Part shown: positions 37,563 through 47,062 of the stretch, one piece after another
How positions within the stretch are numbered: position 1 is the stretch's first letter
Layout: each line of letters starts with the position of its first letter
Source of the DNA: Variovorax sp. PAMC28562
GTDB lineage: Bacteria > Pseudomonadota > Gammaproteobacteria > Burkholderiales > Burkholderiaceae_C
Assembly: GCF_014303735.1 (NCBI RefSeq)
Contig: NZ_CP060296.1
Coordinates: 1,437,501-1,501,500 of the forward strand
DNA length: 64,000 nucleotides
Direction of reading: 5' to 3'
Notes under the pieces: model-generated
What the model saw: the letters and a program-made list of their open reading frames with translations, nothing else
Databases searched by the model: none
Told to the model about the DNA's origin: nothing
Program-made: the position numbers and the translations under genes

Positions 37563-39934
37563 TGAGCACGCTCGAACCCCCGGTCCGCGGTGCGGGCTGC
37601 CCGGTGGCGCACGGGCCGTTGTCTGCGGAGCGCACGCCCACCGGTTGCCCGGTGAGTCAGCGCGCGGCCGACTTCGATCCGTTCGAAGACGGCTACCAGC
37701 AAGACCCGCCGGAGTACGTGCGCTGGGCGCGTGAGCAAGAGCCGATCTTCTGGAGCCCCAAGCTCGGCTACTGGGTCGTCACGCGCTACGACGACATCAA
37801 GGCGATCTTTCGGGACAACATCACTTTCAGCCCGTCGATCGCGCTCGAAAAGATCACCCCGACCGGCGACGAAGCCAATGCGGTGCTGGCGTCTTACGGC
37901 TTCGCGCTGAACCGCACGCTGGTCAACGAAGACGAGCCCGCGCACATGCCGCGGCGCCGCGCGCTGATGCACTCGTTCACGCCTGAAGAACTGAAGCACC
38001 ACGAGCCGATGGTGCGGCAACTTGCGCGTGAGTACGTCGATCGTTTCATCGACGACGGCAAGGCCGACCTGGTCGACCAGATGCTGTGGGAAATCCCGCT
38101 GACCGTGGCACTTCACTTCCTCGGCGTACCCGAAGAAGACATGGACACGCTGCGCAAGTACTCGATCGCGCACACCGTCAACACTTGGGGCCGGCCCAAG
38201 CCCGAAGAGCAGGTGGCGGTGGCCCACGCGGTCGGCAACTTCTGGCAGTTCGCTGGCAAAGTGCTCGACAAGATGCGCCAGGATCTCGATGGCCCCGGTG
38301 CCGCGGAAAGTGGTGGATGGATGCAATACGGTTTGCGCAAGCAACGCGAGCTGCCCGATGTCGTCACCGATTCGTACCTGCACTCGATGATGATGGCCGG
38401 CATCGTGGCCGCGCACGAAACCACGGCCAATGCGTCTGCCAATGCGATGAAGCTGCTGCTGCAGCATCCGGATGCGTGGCGCGAAGTGTGTGAAGACGCG
38501 AGCCTGATTCCTAATGCGGTCGAAGAGTGCCTGCGTCACAACGGATCGGTCGCGGCCTGGCGCCGCATGGTCACGAAAGATTCGCGCATTGACGGCGTCG
38601 ATCTGCCGACGGGCTCCAAGCTGCTCATCGTGACCTCGTCGGCCAACCACGACGAGGCGCACTTCGCCGATGGCGATCTGTTCGACATCCGGCGCGACAA
38701 CGCGAGCGACCATCTCACCTTCGGCTATGGCTCGCACCAGTGCATGGGCAAGAACCTGGCGCGCATGGAGATGCAGATTTTTCTGGAGGAGTTCAGTCGG
38801 CGCCTGCCGCACATGCGTCTCGCGCCGCAACAGTTCAGCTATGTGCCCAACACGTCGTTTCGCGGGCCCGAGCATTTGTGGGTCGAGTGGGACCCGTTGC
38901 ACAACCCCGAGCGCGCACATCCCGCGTTGCGTCGTCCGAAAGGCGTCGAGCCGTTGCGACTAGGTGAACCGTCGAAGGGAGCGATCACTCGGCCGGTGGT
39001 GGTCGAGAGCGTCACGCCGGTGGCCGAAGGCATCGTCAAGCTGCGCGTGGTCGCACCCGATGGACGACCCATGCCGCGTTGGGCGCCGGGTTCGCACATC
39101 GACATCGAATGCGGACATCCCGATGTGTCGCGCCAGTACTCGCTGTGCGGCGATCCTGCAGATACGAGCGCGTTGGAGATCGCGGTGCTGCGTGACCCCG
39201 AGAGCCGCGGTGGATCGAGCTGGGTCCATACGTCGATTCAGGTCGGCGACAAGCTCAAGATTCGCGGCCCGCGCAATCACTTTCATCTCGACGAGTCCGC
39301 GCGCAAGCTCATCTTCATCGCGGGGGGCATCGGCATCACCCCGGTCAGTGCGATGGCGCGACGCGCCAAGGAACTCGGCATCGACTACGAGCTGCACTAC
39401 AGCGGTCGGCGCCGCGCCACGATGGCATTTCTGGATGCGTTGCGCACGTTGCATGGAGACCGGTTGAAGGTCTACGCGCAGGACGAAGGCCGGCGCAACG
39501 ATCTGGCGGCGCTGCTCGCCACACCCGAAATGGGCACGCAGGTCTACGCATGCGGTCCGCTGCGGATGCTGCAAGCGCTCGAAGCGCATTGCGCCGCGTG
39601 GCCCGAAGACACGCTGCACATCGAGCATTTCGAATCGACCTTGCGCACGCTCGACCCGTCACGCGAGCGTGCCTTCGATGTCGAGTTGAAAGACTCCGGC
39701 ATCGTCGTGCATGTGGCCGCGGACCAGACGGTGCTGTCGGCCCTGCGCGCTGCCAACATCGACGTGCAGAGCGATTGCGAAGAAGGCCTGTGCGGCTCGT
39801 GCGAAGTGCGCGTGCTGTCAGGCAAGGTGGATCATCGCGACGTGGTGCTCACGCGCGCCGAGCGCGAGGCCGGTGTGAAGATGATGACCTGCTGCTCGCG
39901 TGCGTGCGGTGATCGACTGGTACTCGAGCTTTGA
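37562..39934 (+). CDS. Self-sufficient cytochrome P450 fused to ferredoxin reductase and [2Fe-2S] ferredoxin (CYP116-like)
   Basis: A 790-residue monooxygenase that contains its whole electron chain. Residues about 1-455: P450 domain with I-helix AGIVAAHETTANAS, K-helix EECLRHNGSVAAWRR and heme-ligand loop FGYGSHQCMGKNLA (Cys394). About 475-700: phthalate-dioxygenase-type FMN reductase (YSLCGDPAD, AGGIGITPVSAMARRA). About 705-790: plant-type [2Fe-2S] ferredoxin, Cys739-x4-Cys744-x2-Cys747-x29-Cys777. This is the layout of CYP116B (P450RhF). The N-terminal tail has two GCPV motifs. The start ATG 37562 overlaps the Bug stop. Substrate unknown; relatives hydroxylate or dealkylate aromatics. Confidence 0.93.
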   Translation: MSTLEPPVRGAGCPVAHGPLSAERTPTGCPVSQRAADFDPFEDGYQQDPPEYVRWAREQEPIFWSPKLGYWVVTRYDDIKAIFRDNITFSPSIALEKITPTGDEANAVLASYGFALNRTLVNEDEPAHMPRRRALMHSFTPEELKHHEPMVRQLAREYVDRFIDDGKADLVDQMLWEIPLTVALHFLGVPEEDMDTLRKYSIAHTVNTWGRPKPEEQVAVAHAVGNFWQFAGKVLDKMRQDLDGPGAAESGGWMQYGLRKQRELPDVVTDSYLHSMMMAGIVAAHETTANASANAMKLLLQHPDAWREVCEDASLIPNAVEECLRHNGSVAAWRRMVTKDSRIDGVDLPTGSKLLIVTSSANHDEAHFADGDLFDIRRDNASDHLTFGYGSHQCMGKNLARMEMQIFLEEFSRRLPHMRLAPQQFSYVPNTSFRGPEHLWVEWDPLHNPERAHPALRRPKGVEPLRLGEPSKGAITRPVVVESVTPVAEGIVKLRVVAPDGRPMPRWAPGSHIDIECGHPDVSRQYSLCGDPADTSALEIAVLRDPESRGGSSWVHTSIQVGDKLKIRGPRNHFHLDESARKLIFIAGGIGITPVSAMARRAKELGIDYELHYSGRRRATMAFLDALRTLHGDRLKVYAQDEGRRNDLAALLATPEMGTQVYACGPLRMLQALEAHCAAWPEDTLHIEHFESTLRTLDPSRERAFDVELKDSGIVVHVAADQTVLSALRAANIDVQSDCEEGLCGSCEVRVLSGKVDHRDVVLTRAEREAGVKMMTCCSRACGDRLVLEL

Positions 39935-39966
39935 CGCTTGCTCACCGCTGAGCACCTCGAATCGAG

Positions 39967-40350
39967 TCAGGTCACATACTGCGCCTCGCCATTACCGAAC
40001 GACCAGTTCTCCTTGCGCACCTCGACAAGATTGATGAAGACGTCCTCGCGTCGCATGCCGAGTCGTTCGTGCAGCCCATCGACGATGGCCTTGTAGAAGG
40101 TTTGCTTCTGCTCGACCGTGCGCCCTTCGTTCAGCGTGATCTGGATCAGCACGCAGTCGGCGGTGCGCTGGATGCCCAGGTAGGTCTTGTCGACGATGAG
40201 GTCGTCCGGCGCGTGCTCGGTGATGATCTGGAATCGATCGTCCTTCGGCACGTTGATGGTCGCGATCATCGCGTTGTAGATGACGTCGCCGATGGTCTGG
40301 CGCTGCGCGACCGATTTGCCGCGTGCGAGGTCGATGCGAACGAGGGGCAT
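39967..40350 (-). CDS. Tautomerase family protein (4-oxalocrotonate tautomerase-like)
   Basis: A 127-residue tautomerase. The start at ATG 40350 exposes Pro as residue 1 after Met removal (PLVRIDLARGKS), as the Pro1 mechanism requires, and AAGGAG lies 6-7 bases upstream, so the longer upstream reading is rejected. The length is about twice that of classic 4-OT (62), matching the fused cis-CaaD/MSAD-like or TomN-like two-unit forms. Convergent with the P450 gene, 32 bases between stops. Substrate unknown. Confidence 0.88.
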   Translation of the reverse strand: MPLVRIDLARGKSVAQRQTIGDVIYNAMIATINVPKDDRFQIITEHAPDDLIVDKTYLGIQRTADCVLIQITLNEGRTVEQKQTFYKAIVDGLHERLGMRREDVFINLVEVRKENWSFGNGEAQYVT

Positions 40351-40441
40351 GAGGATCTCCTTGGGGTCAATTGGGGTTGTGCCTTGGATCAAGATACTGC
40401 CTTGGCGAGCCGAATGCCACTGAATCGATAGCGAGCAGAGC

Positions 40442-41314
40442 CTATGCGGCTGGTGCGCGACCCGCGCGACCGCTTGCGCGCGAACCCATGAGCGCGGCGG
40501 CGATGATGAGCGCGGCCGCCAGCGCGATCGACCATGTGAGCGGGCGACCCGTCACCAGCAGGAGCAAAGCCGTCGAGGCCAGCGGTGTGAGGTAGCTCAG
40601 GATGCCGATCTGCCGCGCGTCGCCGCGCTTGAGCGCCATGTCCCAGACAAAGAAAGCCGCACCGAGTGGGCCGAGGCCGCACAGCACGATCAGCATCCAG
40701 TCCTTGCCGACGAGCGTTGCCGATGGTTCCAGCAGCGCATGACACACCAGAGCGAGCGCGCCCGACACGAGGCCGAACAGGCCGATGGCCGACGTCGGAA
40801 AGGCGGCGACCCGCTTGGTCCACAGCGAATAGCTGGCCCAGATAAGGGCCGATCCGAGCGCCGGAACGAAGCCCCAGTACTCGGTCACTGCAGACGGTGC
40901 CGTGCCGCTGCGTGCGCCGAGGATGGCAACGGCGGCACCCACGAAGCCGAGCAGTGCAGCGACGATGTGCAACGGCCGCAACGACACGCCCGGCAGCAGC
41001 AACGGTGCCAGCACCACCATGAACAACGGCCACAGGTAGTTCACCAGATTGGCCTCGATCGTTGGCGCGTGACGCAGTGCGATGAACAGCAGAAAGTGAA
41101 AGCCGAAGAGGCCGTAGATGCCGAGCGCGAGCGTCGTCTTCGGCACCTTCCAGGCCGCGCGGTCGCGCAGCACCAGTGGCCAGCTCGGCATGCTTCCGAT
41201 GATGAGCGCGAGTCCCGTCAGGAGAAAAGGCGGAACGTGCGACAGCGCGCTACCGAGCGAAGCGAGCGTGGCCCAGATGGCGATGGCGGTGAGAGCGTAG
41301 AGAGTCGAAGACAT
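40442..41314 (-). CDS. DMT superfamily transporter (YddG/EamA-like)
   Basis: A 290-residue membrane protein with ten predicted helices in two EamA repeats. The opening STLYALTAIAIWATLASLGS and GLFGFHFLLFIALRHAPTIEANLVNYLWP (quoted in parts: FHFLLFIALRHAP, ANLVNYLWP) are those of the YddG-type aromatic amino-acid exporters. Exported substrate not proven. It begins 75 bases after the acyl-CoA synthetase stop, same strand. Confidence 0.85.
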   Translation of the reverse strand: MSSTLYALTAIAIWATLASLGSALSHVPPFLLTGLALIIGSMPSWPLVLRDRAAWKVPKTTLALGIYGLFGFHFLLFIALRHAPTIEANLVNYLWPLFMVVLAPLLLPGVSLRPLHIVAALLGFVGAAVAILGARSGTAPSAVTEYWGFVPALGSALIWASYSLWTKRVAAFPTSAIGLFGLVSGALALVCHALLEPSATLVGKDWMLIVLCGLGPLGAAFFVWDMALKRGDARQIGILSYLTPLASTALLLLVTGRPLTWSIALAAALIIAAALMGSRASGRAGRAPAA

Positions 41315-41389
41315 GGCGCGCGAGCTTAGAGCACGTGCCGCGGGCGTCGATGCGCGGGCCTCGGTAGCGCATCGATATGCCCGGAAGAC

Positions 41390-42925
41390 TTAACGCACCC
41401 GCTCGCGCAACTCGCGCTTCAGCACCTTGCCGATCGCACTGCGCGGCAGCTCGTCGATCCAATGCAAGGCCGACAGTCGCTGCGTCTTGCCGAGCTGCGC
41501 ATTGGTCCATTGTAAGAGCGTGTCCTCCGGCGTGTCGTCGCCCGCGCGGCGTACCACGAACGCCACCGGCGTTTCGCCCCATTGTTCGGACGGAACACCG
41601 ACCACGGCAACATCCGCGACGGCCGGATGCGCGCGCACCACGGCCTCGAGATCACTCGGGTAGATGTTGAAGCCGCCGCTGATCACCAAGTCCTTCTTTC
41701 GGTCGAACAGCGTGAGAAAGCCGTCGGCATCGAAGCGACCGACATCGCCGGTGCGGATGAACCGTTTGCCTGTTGCATCGAACCATTCGGCCTCGCGCGT
41801 CTTCTCGGGCTGACGGTGGTAGCCGGTCATCATGCCGGCCGAACTGCCGACGACCTCGCCATCGGCGCCCGGTGCGACCTCGCGGCCGTCTTCATCGATA
41901 AGGCGAATGTCGCTGCCTTCGGCCGCCTGCCCGACAGTGTGCAGTTTGGTCGGGTGCAGGTGCGCCTCGAGGATGCAGGTGCCGCCGCCTTCGGTCATGC
42001 CATAGAACTCGATCAGCCCGCCGGGCCAGCGCGCGAGCACGTCGGCCTTGAGGGCGGCACCGAACGGTGCGCTGGTGCTGAACTTGGCACGAAACGATGA
42101 CAGGTCGTGGTCGCCGAAGGCCAAATTCGCCATCAGGCGCTGGTACTGAACCGGCACGAGCATCGTGTGCGTGACGCGATGCTGCTCGGCCAGTGTCAGG
42201 TAGCCGACCGCATCGAACTTTGGCATCAGGATCACGCAGCCGCCGAACGCCAGCGTCGGAAAAAAAACGACCAACGTGGTGTTGGAGTACAGCGGTGTCG
42301 AGAGCAGCGTGACGGTGTCGCGGCCGTAGCCGTATTTGGCGCCACGCTGAACGTGCGCCCAGCGCATGCCGTGACCTTGCACGATGCCTTTGGGCTCGCC
42401 GGTGGTGCCCGATGAATAGATGATGTTGAAAGGCCACGACGGCTGCACCGCGACCGCGGCGGGCCGGGCGCCGACGGGCATCAGCCAGTCATCGAATGTG
42501 CGGCCGGCGTTCGAGCCGTCAAGCGTGATGCGGGTCGGCGTGGTTGCGTTGCCGGTGCCGTCGGCAGTCGATGCATCGATGAACAGCAGGCGCGCTTCGG
42601 CGTCTTGCATCATTCGGGCCAGGCTGGTGGAAGTCGATCCGGGCGCCAGCGGTGCCACGGCGACTCCGGCACGCAACGCGCCCAGAAACACGGCTGCGTA
42701 CGGCACCGAAGCCGCTGCGCAAATTGCGATAGCGTCACCGGCGCCCAGACCGTCGCGCTGCAGGCTCGCCGCAATGCGGTCCATCAGCGCGTCGAGTTCG
42801 GCGTAGTTCAGCTTGGTGCCGGCATCGCGCAAAGCGGTTCGCTCGGGGTTTTGCCGCGCGTGGAGCGCGATGAGGTCGGCAATCGCGCCGAAAGCGCGAT
42901 CGATGGCGGTCTGGAAGGTGTCCAT
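41390..42925 (-). CDS. Acyl-CoA synthetase (AMP-forming), class I adenylating enzyme
   Basis: A 511-residue ligase that activates a carboxylic acid to acyl-AMP and then to the CoA thioester. P-loop IIYSSGTTGEPKGIVQG, A5 EFYGMTEGGG, A7 FIRTGDVGRFD, A8 DRKKDLVISGGFNIYPSDLE and the A10 lysine in PRSAIGKVLKREL are all present. This resembles short/medium-chain acyl-CoA or benzoate-type synthetases. No neighbouring beta-oxidation genes indicate the substrate. Start ATG 42925 gives the usual N-terminal domain. Confidence 0.93.
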   Translation of the reverse strand: MDTFQTAIDRAFGAIADLIALHARQNPERTALRDAGTKLNYAELDALMDRIAASLQRDGLGAGDAIAICAAASVPYAAVFLGALRAGVAVAPLAPGSTSTSLARMMQDAEARLLFIDASTADGTGNATTPTRITLDGSNAGRTFDDWLMPVGARPAAVAVQPSWPFNIIYSSGTTGEPKGIVQGHGMRWAHVQRGAKYGYGRDTVTLLSTPLYSNTTLVVFFPTLAFGGCVILMPKFDAVGYLTLAEQHRVTHTMLVPVQYQRLMANLAFGDHDLSSFRAKFSTSAPFGAALKADVLARWPGGLIEFYGMTEGGGTCILEAHLHPTKLHTVGQAAEGSDIRLIDEDGREVAPGADGEVVGSSAGMMTGYHRQPEKTREAEWFDATGKRFIRTGDVGRFDADGFLTLFDRKKDLVISGGFNIYPSDLEAVVRAHPAVADVAVVGVPSEQWGETPVAFVVRRAGDDTPEDTLLQWTNAQLGKTQRLSALHWIDELPRSAIGKVLKRELRERVR

Positions 42926-43049
42926 CAGGGTTTGTTCTCGCCGGAAATTGAGTGGTGGACGAAGGTAAAGCTCGGTTGAAGCTGTGTATCAGGGATTACC
43001 GGGAGGTTGCAGCCGTCAACCCGGGTCGAGGGCAGGGCGTTGTCTGATC

Positions 43050-43331
43050 ATGACGAATACTTTCAACACGATCCCAATGATCAACGTGGTTCGCGCAGAC
43101 GACAAGCGTTCAGGCCCGCCCACGCGACAGCCGCAGCCCCGCCGGTCCAGCTCTCATTGAGTCTTTCTTGACCGGAAGCAAGCGTTTGGTGCGCCGGGAC
43201 CGGTTTACGTCAAGCCGCCAACCATTTCGGAAGCACCACCCTACGTGAGCCCCTGGCATTACTTCGTCTGGTTGCAGCATCCGCGCTATGGTTGTAACTG
43301 GCATCGACCATATGGCTGGCGTTGCGGCTGA
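43050..43331 (+). pseudogene. Possible remnant of a small gene between the acyl-CoA synthetase and lipA
   Basis: The 426-base gap 42926-43351 contains no intact gene I can support. One frame is open from ATG 43050 to TGA 43329 except for a single in-frame TGA at 43158. Before it are 36 codons ending in an Arg/Pro/Ser-rich stretch. After it are 56 codons without a start codon, ending in an aromatic-, His- and Cys-rich segment (WHRPYGWRCG). This may be chance, a decayed small gene or a sequencing error. No promoter or Shine-Dalgarno was found. Confidence 0.25.
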
Positions 43332-43351
43332 CGCTAACGCTTCAGGCTCGC

Positions 43352-44332
43352 TTAAAAGCCCGCGGCGTGCGCCTGCTGGTCGGCGTGGTAGCTGCTGCGC
43401 ACCATCGCACCCACTGCGGCATGGCTGAAACCCATCTTGTAGGCCTCTTCTTCGAACATCTTGAAGGTGTCCGGGTGCACATAGCGGCGCACCGGCAGGT
43501 GTGAGGTCGATGGCGACAGGTACTGGCCAATGGTCAGCATGTCGATCTCGTTGTCGCGCATGTCGCGCATCACTTGCAAAATTTCTTCGTCGGTCTCGCC
43601 CAGGCCGACCATGATGCCGCTCTTGGTCGGTACTTTCGGATGCAACGCCTTGAACTTCTTCAGCAGGTTCAAGCTGAACTGGTAGTCGCTGCCGGGGCGT
43701 GCTTCCTTGTACAAACGCGGCGCGGTTTCCAGGTTGTGGTTCATCACGTCCGGCGGCGCGAGCTTCAAAATCTCCAGCGCGCGGTCGTCGCGGCCCCGGA
43801 AGTCGGGCACCAGGATTTCGATCTGCGTCATCGGCGAGAGTTCGCGGATGTTGCGGATGCAGTCGACGAAGTGCTGGCTGCCACCATCGCGCAAATCGTC
43901 CCTGTCGACGCTGGTGATCACCACGTACTTCAACTTCAGCTTGGCGATGGTCTTCGCCAAATTGAGCGGCTCGTCCTTGTCGAGGGGGTCGGGTCGTCCG
44001 TGGCCGACATCGCAGAACGGGCAGCGCCGCGTGCACTTGTCGCCCATGATCATGAAGGTCGCGGTGCCGTTGCCGAAGCATTCGCCGATGTTCGGGCACG
44101 ACGCTTCTTCGCACACCGTGTGCAGATTGCTTTCCCGCAGGATCTGCTTGATCTCGTAGAAGCGCGTTGTCGGCGAACCGGCGCGCACCCGAATCCACTC
44201 CGGCTTCTTCAGCACCTCCCCCTGGATTACCTTGACCGGAATGCGCGACAGCTTGGCCGCGGCCTTCTGCTTGGCAAGAGGGTTGTAGGTTTCCTGGCTC
44301 TGGATGTCGCGGACGACTTCGGTGGTGCTCAT
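43352..44332 (-). CDS. lipA: Lipoyl synthase
   Basis: Radical-SAM enzyme that inserts two sulfurs into octanoyl-carrier domains. 326 residues. The radical-SAM cluster motif is CTRRCPFC, the auxiliary cluster motif [13 protein letters not shown], and the C-terminal RSSYHADQQ carries the conserved serine of the auxiliary cluster. It lies 20 bases downstream of lipB and continues the dat-DUF493-lipB-lipA order. Complete and normal length. Confidence 0.98.
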   Translation of the reverse strand: MSTTEVVRDIQSQETYNPLAKQKAAAKLSRIPVKVIQGEVLKKPEWIRVRAGSPTTRFYEIKQILRESNLHTVCEEASCPNIGECFGNGTATFMIMGDKCTRRCPFCDVGHGRPDPLDKDEPLNLAKTIAKLKLKYVVITSVDRDDLRDGGSQHFVDCIRNIRELSPMTQIEILVPDFRGRDDRALEILKLAPPDVMNHNLETAPRLYKEARPGSDYQFSLNLLKKFKALHPKVPTKSGIMVGLGETDEEILQVMRDMRDNEIDMLTIGQYLSPSTSHLPVRRYVHPDTFKMFEEEAYKMGFSHAAVGAMVRSSYHADQQAHAAGF

Positions 44333-44352
44333 ATCGGACTGCTAGGGCGGGA

Positions 44353-45120
44353 TCAGGGTGCAAGGGCGGTGATGAGCTTCTGGCTCAACACCCGGGCAGC
44401 GTCGTCCCAAGTGGTTTGGACACCAATTGTAGAAAGGTCGACTGTTTTCAGCCCCGCATAGCCGCAAGGGTTGATGCGCGAGAAGGGTTCGAGGTCCATC
44501 GCGACGTTGAGCGCAACACCGTGGTACGTGCAATGGCGGCTGACTTTGATGCCGAGCGCGGCGATCTTGCCGAGGCCGGCGAAGGTATCGATCGGCAGTG
44601 CACCCGCGGATGTGCTGGCTAACATTCCCATCGATGCAGGCATTGCCGATGAGGCCAGCCGCGCATGCGAAAACGGATCGTCCAGCCGAACGTAAATACC
44701 CGGCGCGCCAACGATGCGATGCCCTGTCACGCCGAAATGCGCCAACGTGCGGAGCACCGATTCTTCAATGCGATAGACGTACTCTTTGACGTAGTAGCCA
44801 GCGCGGCGCAGATCGAGCAATGGGTAGGCGACGACCTGGCCCGGTCCGTGATAGGTCACCTGACCGCCGCGGTCGGATTGCACGATCGGGATGTCGCCGG
44901 CGTCGAGGATATGGTCCCGCTTGCCCGCGAGACCCTGCGTGAAAACCGCGTCGTGTTCGCACAGCCACAGCATGTCGGGAGTTTCTGCGGTGCGTTCCTG
45001 CGTGAAATTTTTCATCTCGGCGAAGGTCGCTGCGTAGTCGGCAGGGCCAAGCAACTGCACTTCGATCGGCATCGGCTCTTGCGGTGCGTCGATGTGTGGC
45101 GAAGTCGCCGGAGCGGTCAT
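44353..45120 (-). CDS. lipB: Octanoyltransferase
   Basis: Transfers octanoyl from acyl carrier protein to lipoate-dependent enzyme domains, making the substrate of Lip[13 protein letters not shown] and the catalytic Lys/Cys block [17 protein letters not shown] are intact. The ATG at 45120 has GGAGG 5 bases upstream, giving 255 residues. That is longer than E. coli LipB (213), mainly through about 30 residues ([20 protein letters not shown] onward) between [11 protein letters not shown] and GLGKIAALG, plus an N-terminal tail. The insert lies in a surface region and is not expected to disrupt the active site. Confidence 0.95.
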   Translation of the reverse strand: MTAPATSPHIDAPQEPMPIEVQLLGPADYAATFAEMKNFTQERTAETPDMLWLCEHDAVFTQGLAGKRDHILDAGDIPIVQSDRGGQVTYHGPGQVVAYPLLDLRRAGYYVKEYVYRIEESVLRTLAHFGVTGHRIVGAPGIYVRLDDPFSHARLASSAMPASMGMLASTSAGALPIDTFAGLGKIAALGIKVSRHCTYHGVALNVAMDLEPFSRINPCGYAGLKTVDLSTIGVQTTWDDAARVLSQKLITALAP

Positions 45121-45205
45121 TTCGCCTCCGCCCCTGCGTGCAGCGTGGGCGTCGCGGGCGTCGCACAGCGAAGTTGTCTTCGGTGCTCCAGCGAACGCGA
45201 AAGCC

Positions 45206-45487
45206 TCAAAGAACGACCTTGACTGAAGGGTGCGACGACAGCGCCCGATACAGCTCATCGAGCTGTTCACGACTGGTAGCGGTGACGGTGATCGTCACGC
45301 CCAGGTAGTTGCCGGCCTTGCTATCGCGCAGTTCGACCGTGGTCGCGTCGAAGCTCGGATCGAACCGTTCGGCGATCTGCGTGATGGCATGCACGAAACC
45401 GTCGGCCTTGACGCCCATCACCTTGATCGGGAACTGGGACGGGTATTCGATCAGCGATTCCTGCTTGATGGGATCAGGCGTGCTCAT
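45206..45487 (-). CDS. DUF493 family protein (YbeD-like)
   Basis: A 93-residue ACT-like protein ([39 protein letters not shown]). YbeD is almost always beside lipB and is suspected to regulate lipoate synthesis, but its mechanism is unknown. The 85-base gap to lipB and 24-base gap from the aminotransferase gene fit one transcript. Confidence 0.95.
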   Translation of the reverse strand: MSTPDPIKQESLIEYPSQFPIKVMGVKADGFVHAITQIAERFDPSFDATTVELRDSKAGNYLGVTITVTATSREQLDELYRALSSHPSVKVVL

Positions 45488-45511
45488 GACGGGCTCCGTA
45501 GGGTGTTTCGG

Positions 45512-46384
45512 TTAGCGATTGCGCTGCTTCACGTCCTGGTAAGCCGCGTACAGCTTTCGATAGATGGGGCCGGGTCGGCCGTTGCCAATGGGTTGGCCAT
45601 CGAGCGTCACTACTGGCAACACTTCCTTGGTCGCGGACGACAGCAGCAATTCGTCGGCGCCGAACACTTCGTCCCGCTTGATGCGCCGCAAATCGAAGGG
45701 GGTGCCGCTGTTACCGCACAGTCGTTCGAGCAATCCGTAACGAATGCCGGCCAGCACGAGTTCGTCTTTGGGTGATCCACTCATGCGGCCGTCTTTGACG
45801 ACCCATACGTTGCTGGACGACGCTTCGCTCAGGAACTCGCCGCGGAACATCACGGTCTCGGTGGCGCCGGCGTCGACGCTGATCTGCCGCGCCAGCACCG
45901 CGCCCAGCAGGCTCGTGGCCTTGATGTGCGCTTTTTGCCAGCGAAAGTCGGCGGCGGTGACGCAACTAACACCCGCAGCGCGCACCGCATCGGGCACCGG
46001 CTTCATAGGGTTGACCATCGCGAACACGGTGGGCACTAGGCCTTTCGGCATCGCGTGGTCTCGCAGCGCCACCCCACGCGTCACCTGGTAGTAGACGGTT
46101 TGTGGCGAGGCGCCGCCCGGTGCGGCGAGCCGCACCGTGATATCGCGCCACTGGTCTAGCGTGAGCGGGTTATCGATCTGCAACTCGGCCAGAGACCGAC
46201 CGAGCCGCGCCATGTGTTCGTCGAAGCAAAAAGGTCGCCCTTCATAGACCGGGACGACTTCGTAAACACCGTCCCCGAAGATAAAACCCCGGTCGAGCAC
46301 GCTCACTTTGGCGTCACGCAGCGGGGTGTACTCCCCATCGAGGTAGCAGAGCGTGTCGGGCAAGGCGTTGGCGATTGGGTGCAT
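45512..46384 (-). CDS. Class IV aminotransferase, D-amino-acid transaminase-like
   Basis: A PLP enzyme of 290 residues related to D-alanine transaminase and branched-chain aminotransferase. PLP lysine Lys155 in WQKAHIKATSLL, plus the phosphate-binding LSEASSSNVWVV and the N-terminal DRGFIFGDGVYEVVPVY. D-Ala transaminase supplies D-Glu or D-Ala for peptidoglycan. Conserved with lipB/lipA in Burkholderiales. It is divergent from the atp operon, with 176 bases between. Confidence 0.92.
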   Translation of the reverse strand: MHPIANALPDTLCYLDGEYTPLRDAKVSVLDRGFIFGDGVYEVVPVYEGRPFCFDEHMARLGRSLAELQIDNPLTLDQWRDITVRLAAPGGASPQTVYYQVTRGVALRDHAMPKGLVPTVFAMVNPMKPVPDAVRAAGVSCVTAADFRWQKAHIKATSLLGAVLARQISVDAGATETVMFRGEFLSEASSSNVWVVKDGRMSGSPKDELVLAGIRYGLLERLCGNSGTPFDLRRIKRDEVFGADELLLSSATKEVLPVVTLDGQPIGNGRPGPIYRKLYAAYQDVKQRNR

Positions 46385-46499
46385 GAGGAATTATGGTCGG
46401 CCGGCCTTGGTGTGCTCTTGGTCGAGGCAAAGGTTCCGCTCTCGCTGCACGTTTTGCGCATTGGTGTGCGGTCATGCCTGGAAAGGCATTGGATTTACT

Positions 46500-46505
46500 T
46501 ATAAT
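46500..46505 (+). promoter_or_regulatory. Candidate -10 element of the atp operon
   Basis: Perfect TATAAT in a locally AT-rich stretch, about 55 bases before atpI. No good -35 hexamer is present at 16-18 bases (CCTGGA at 17), so an extended -10 or activator-dependent promoter is possible. Confidence 0.45.
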
Positions 46506-46560
46506 CAATGGCTTTGTAGAAATTCCTGATCGCTCTGCGCTGTCCCCGGGCTTCACTTCA

Positions 46561-47046
46561 ATGAAAAAAATTGCCCGGGACGACGTGGATACTTTGGATA
46601 CGCAAGTAAACGACCAGGAAGCTGACTTCAAGCCGCTCACGGCCGAAGAGGCGCAGGCGTTGAGGGCTAAGAGCCCGTCGGTTTCCCTTTGGCGGGTGAT
46701 CGCGGGCCAGTTGGTGGTCGGGGTGCTGGTGGCTTCAGCCGCCTGGGGCCTGACCGGGAGGCAAAATCTAGGTTGGTCGGCCGGGTACGGCGCGCTGGCA
46801 GTGGTCATTCCCGCTGCGGTGTTCGCGCGGGGGCTGACCGGCAAGTTTTCTTCCCTGAATCCGGGCACCGCGGTGTTTGGATTCTTTTTGTGGGAAATGG
46901 TCAAGATGGCCTTGTCGCTCGCGATGCTGATCGCGGCGCCAAGGCTGATTACGGCGCTGAGCTGGCCTGCAATGCTGGTCGGTTTGGTGGTCACAATGAA
47001 GGCGGCCTGGTTGGCGGTGGCGTTAACGCCCCGGCGCCGGCAATAA
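46561..47046 (+). CDS. atpI: ATP synthase subunit I
   Basis: Small membrane protein that helps assemble the c ring. 161 residues: a charged N-terminal 45 residues, then four hydrophobic helices ([73 protein letters not shown]). ATG 46561 is used; the frame continues upstream without a Shine-Dalgarno. First gene of the atp operon. Confidence 0.88.
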   Translation: MKKIARDDVDTLDTQVNDQEADFKPLTAEEAQALRAKSPSVSLWRVIAGQLVVGVLVASAAWGLTGRQNLGWSAGYGALAVVIPAAVFARGLTGKFSSLNPGTAVFGFFLWEMVKMALSLAMLIAAPRLITALSWPAMLVGLVVTMKAAWLAVALTPRRRQ

Positions 47047-47062
47047 CGAGACAAGTAACGGA

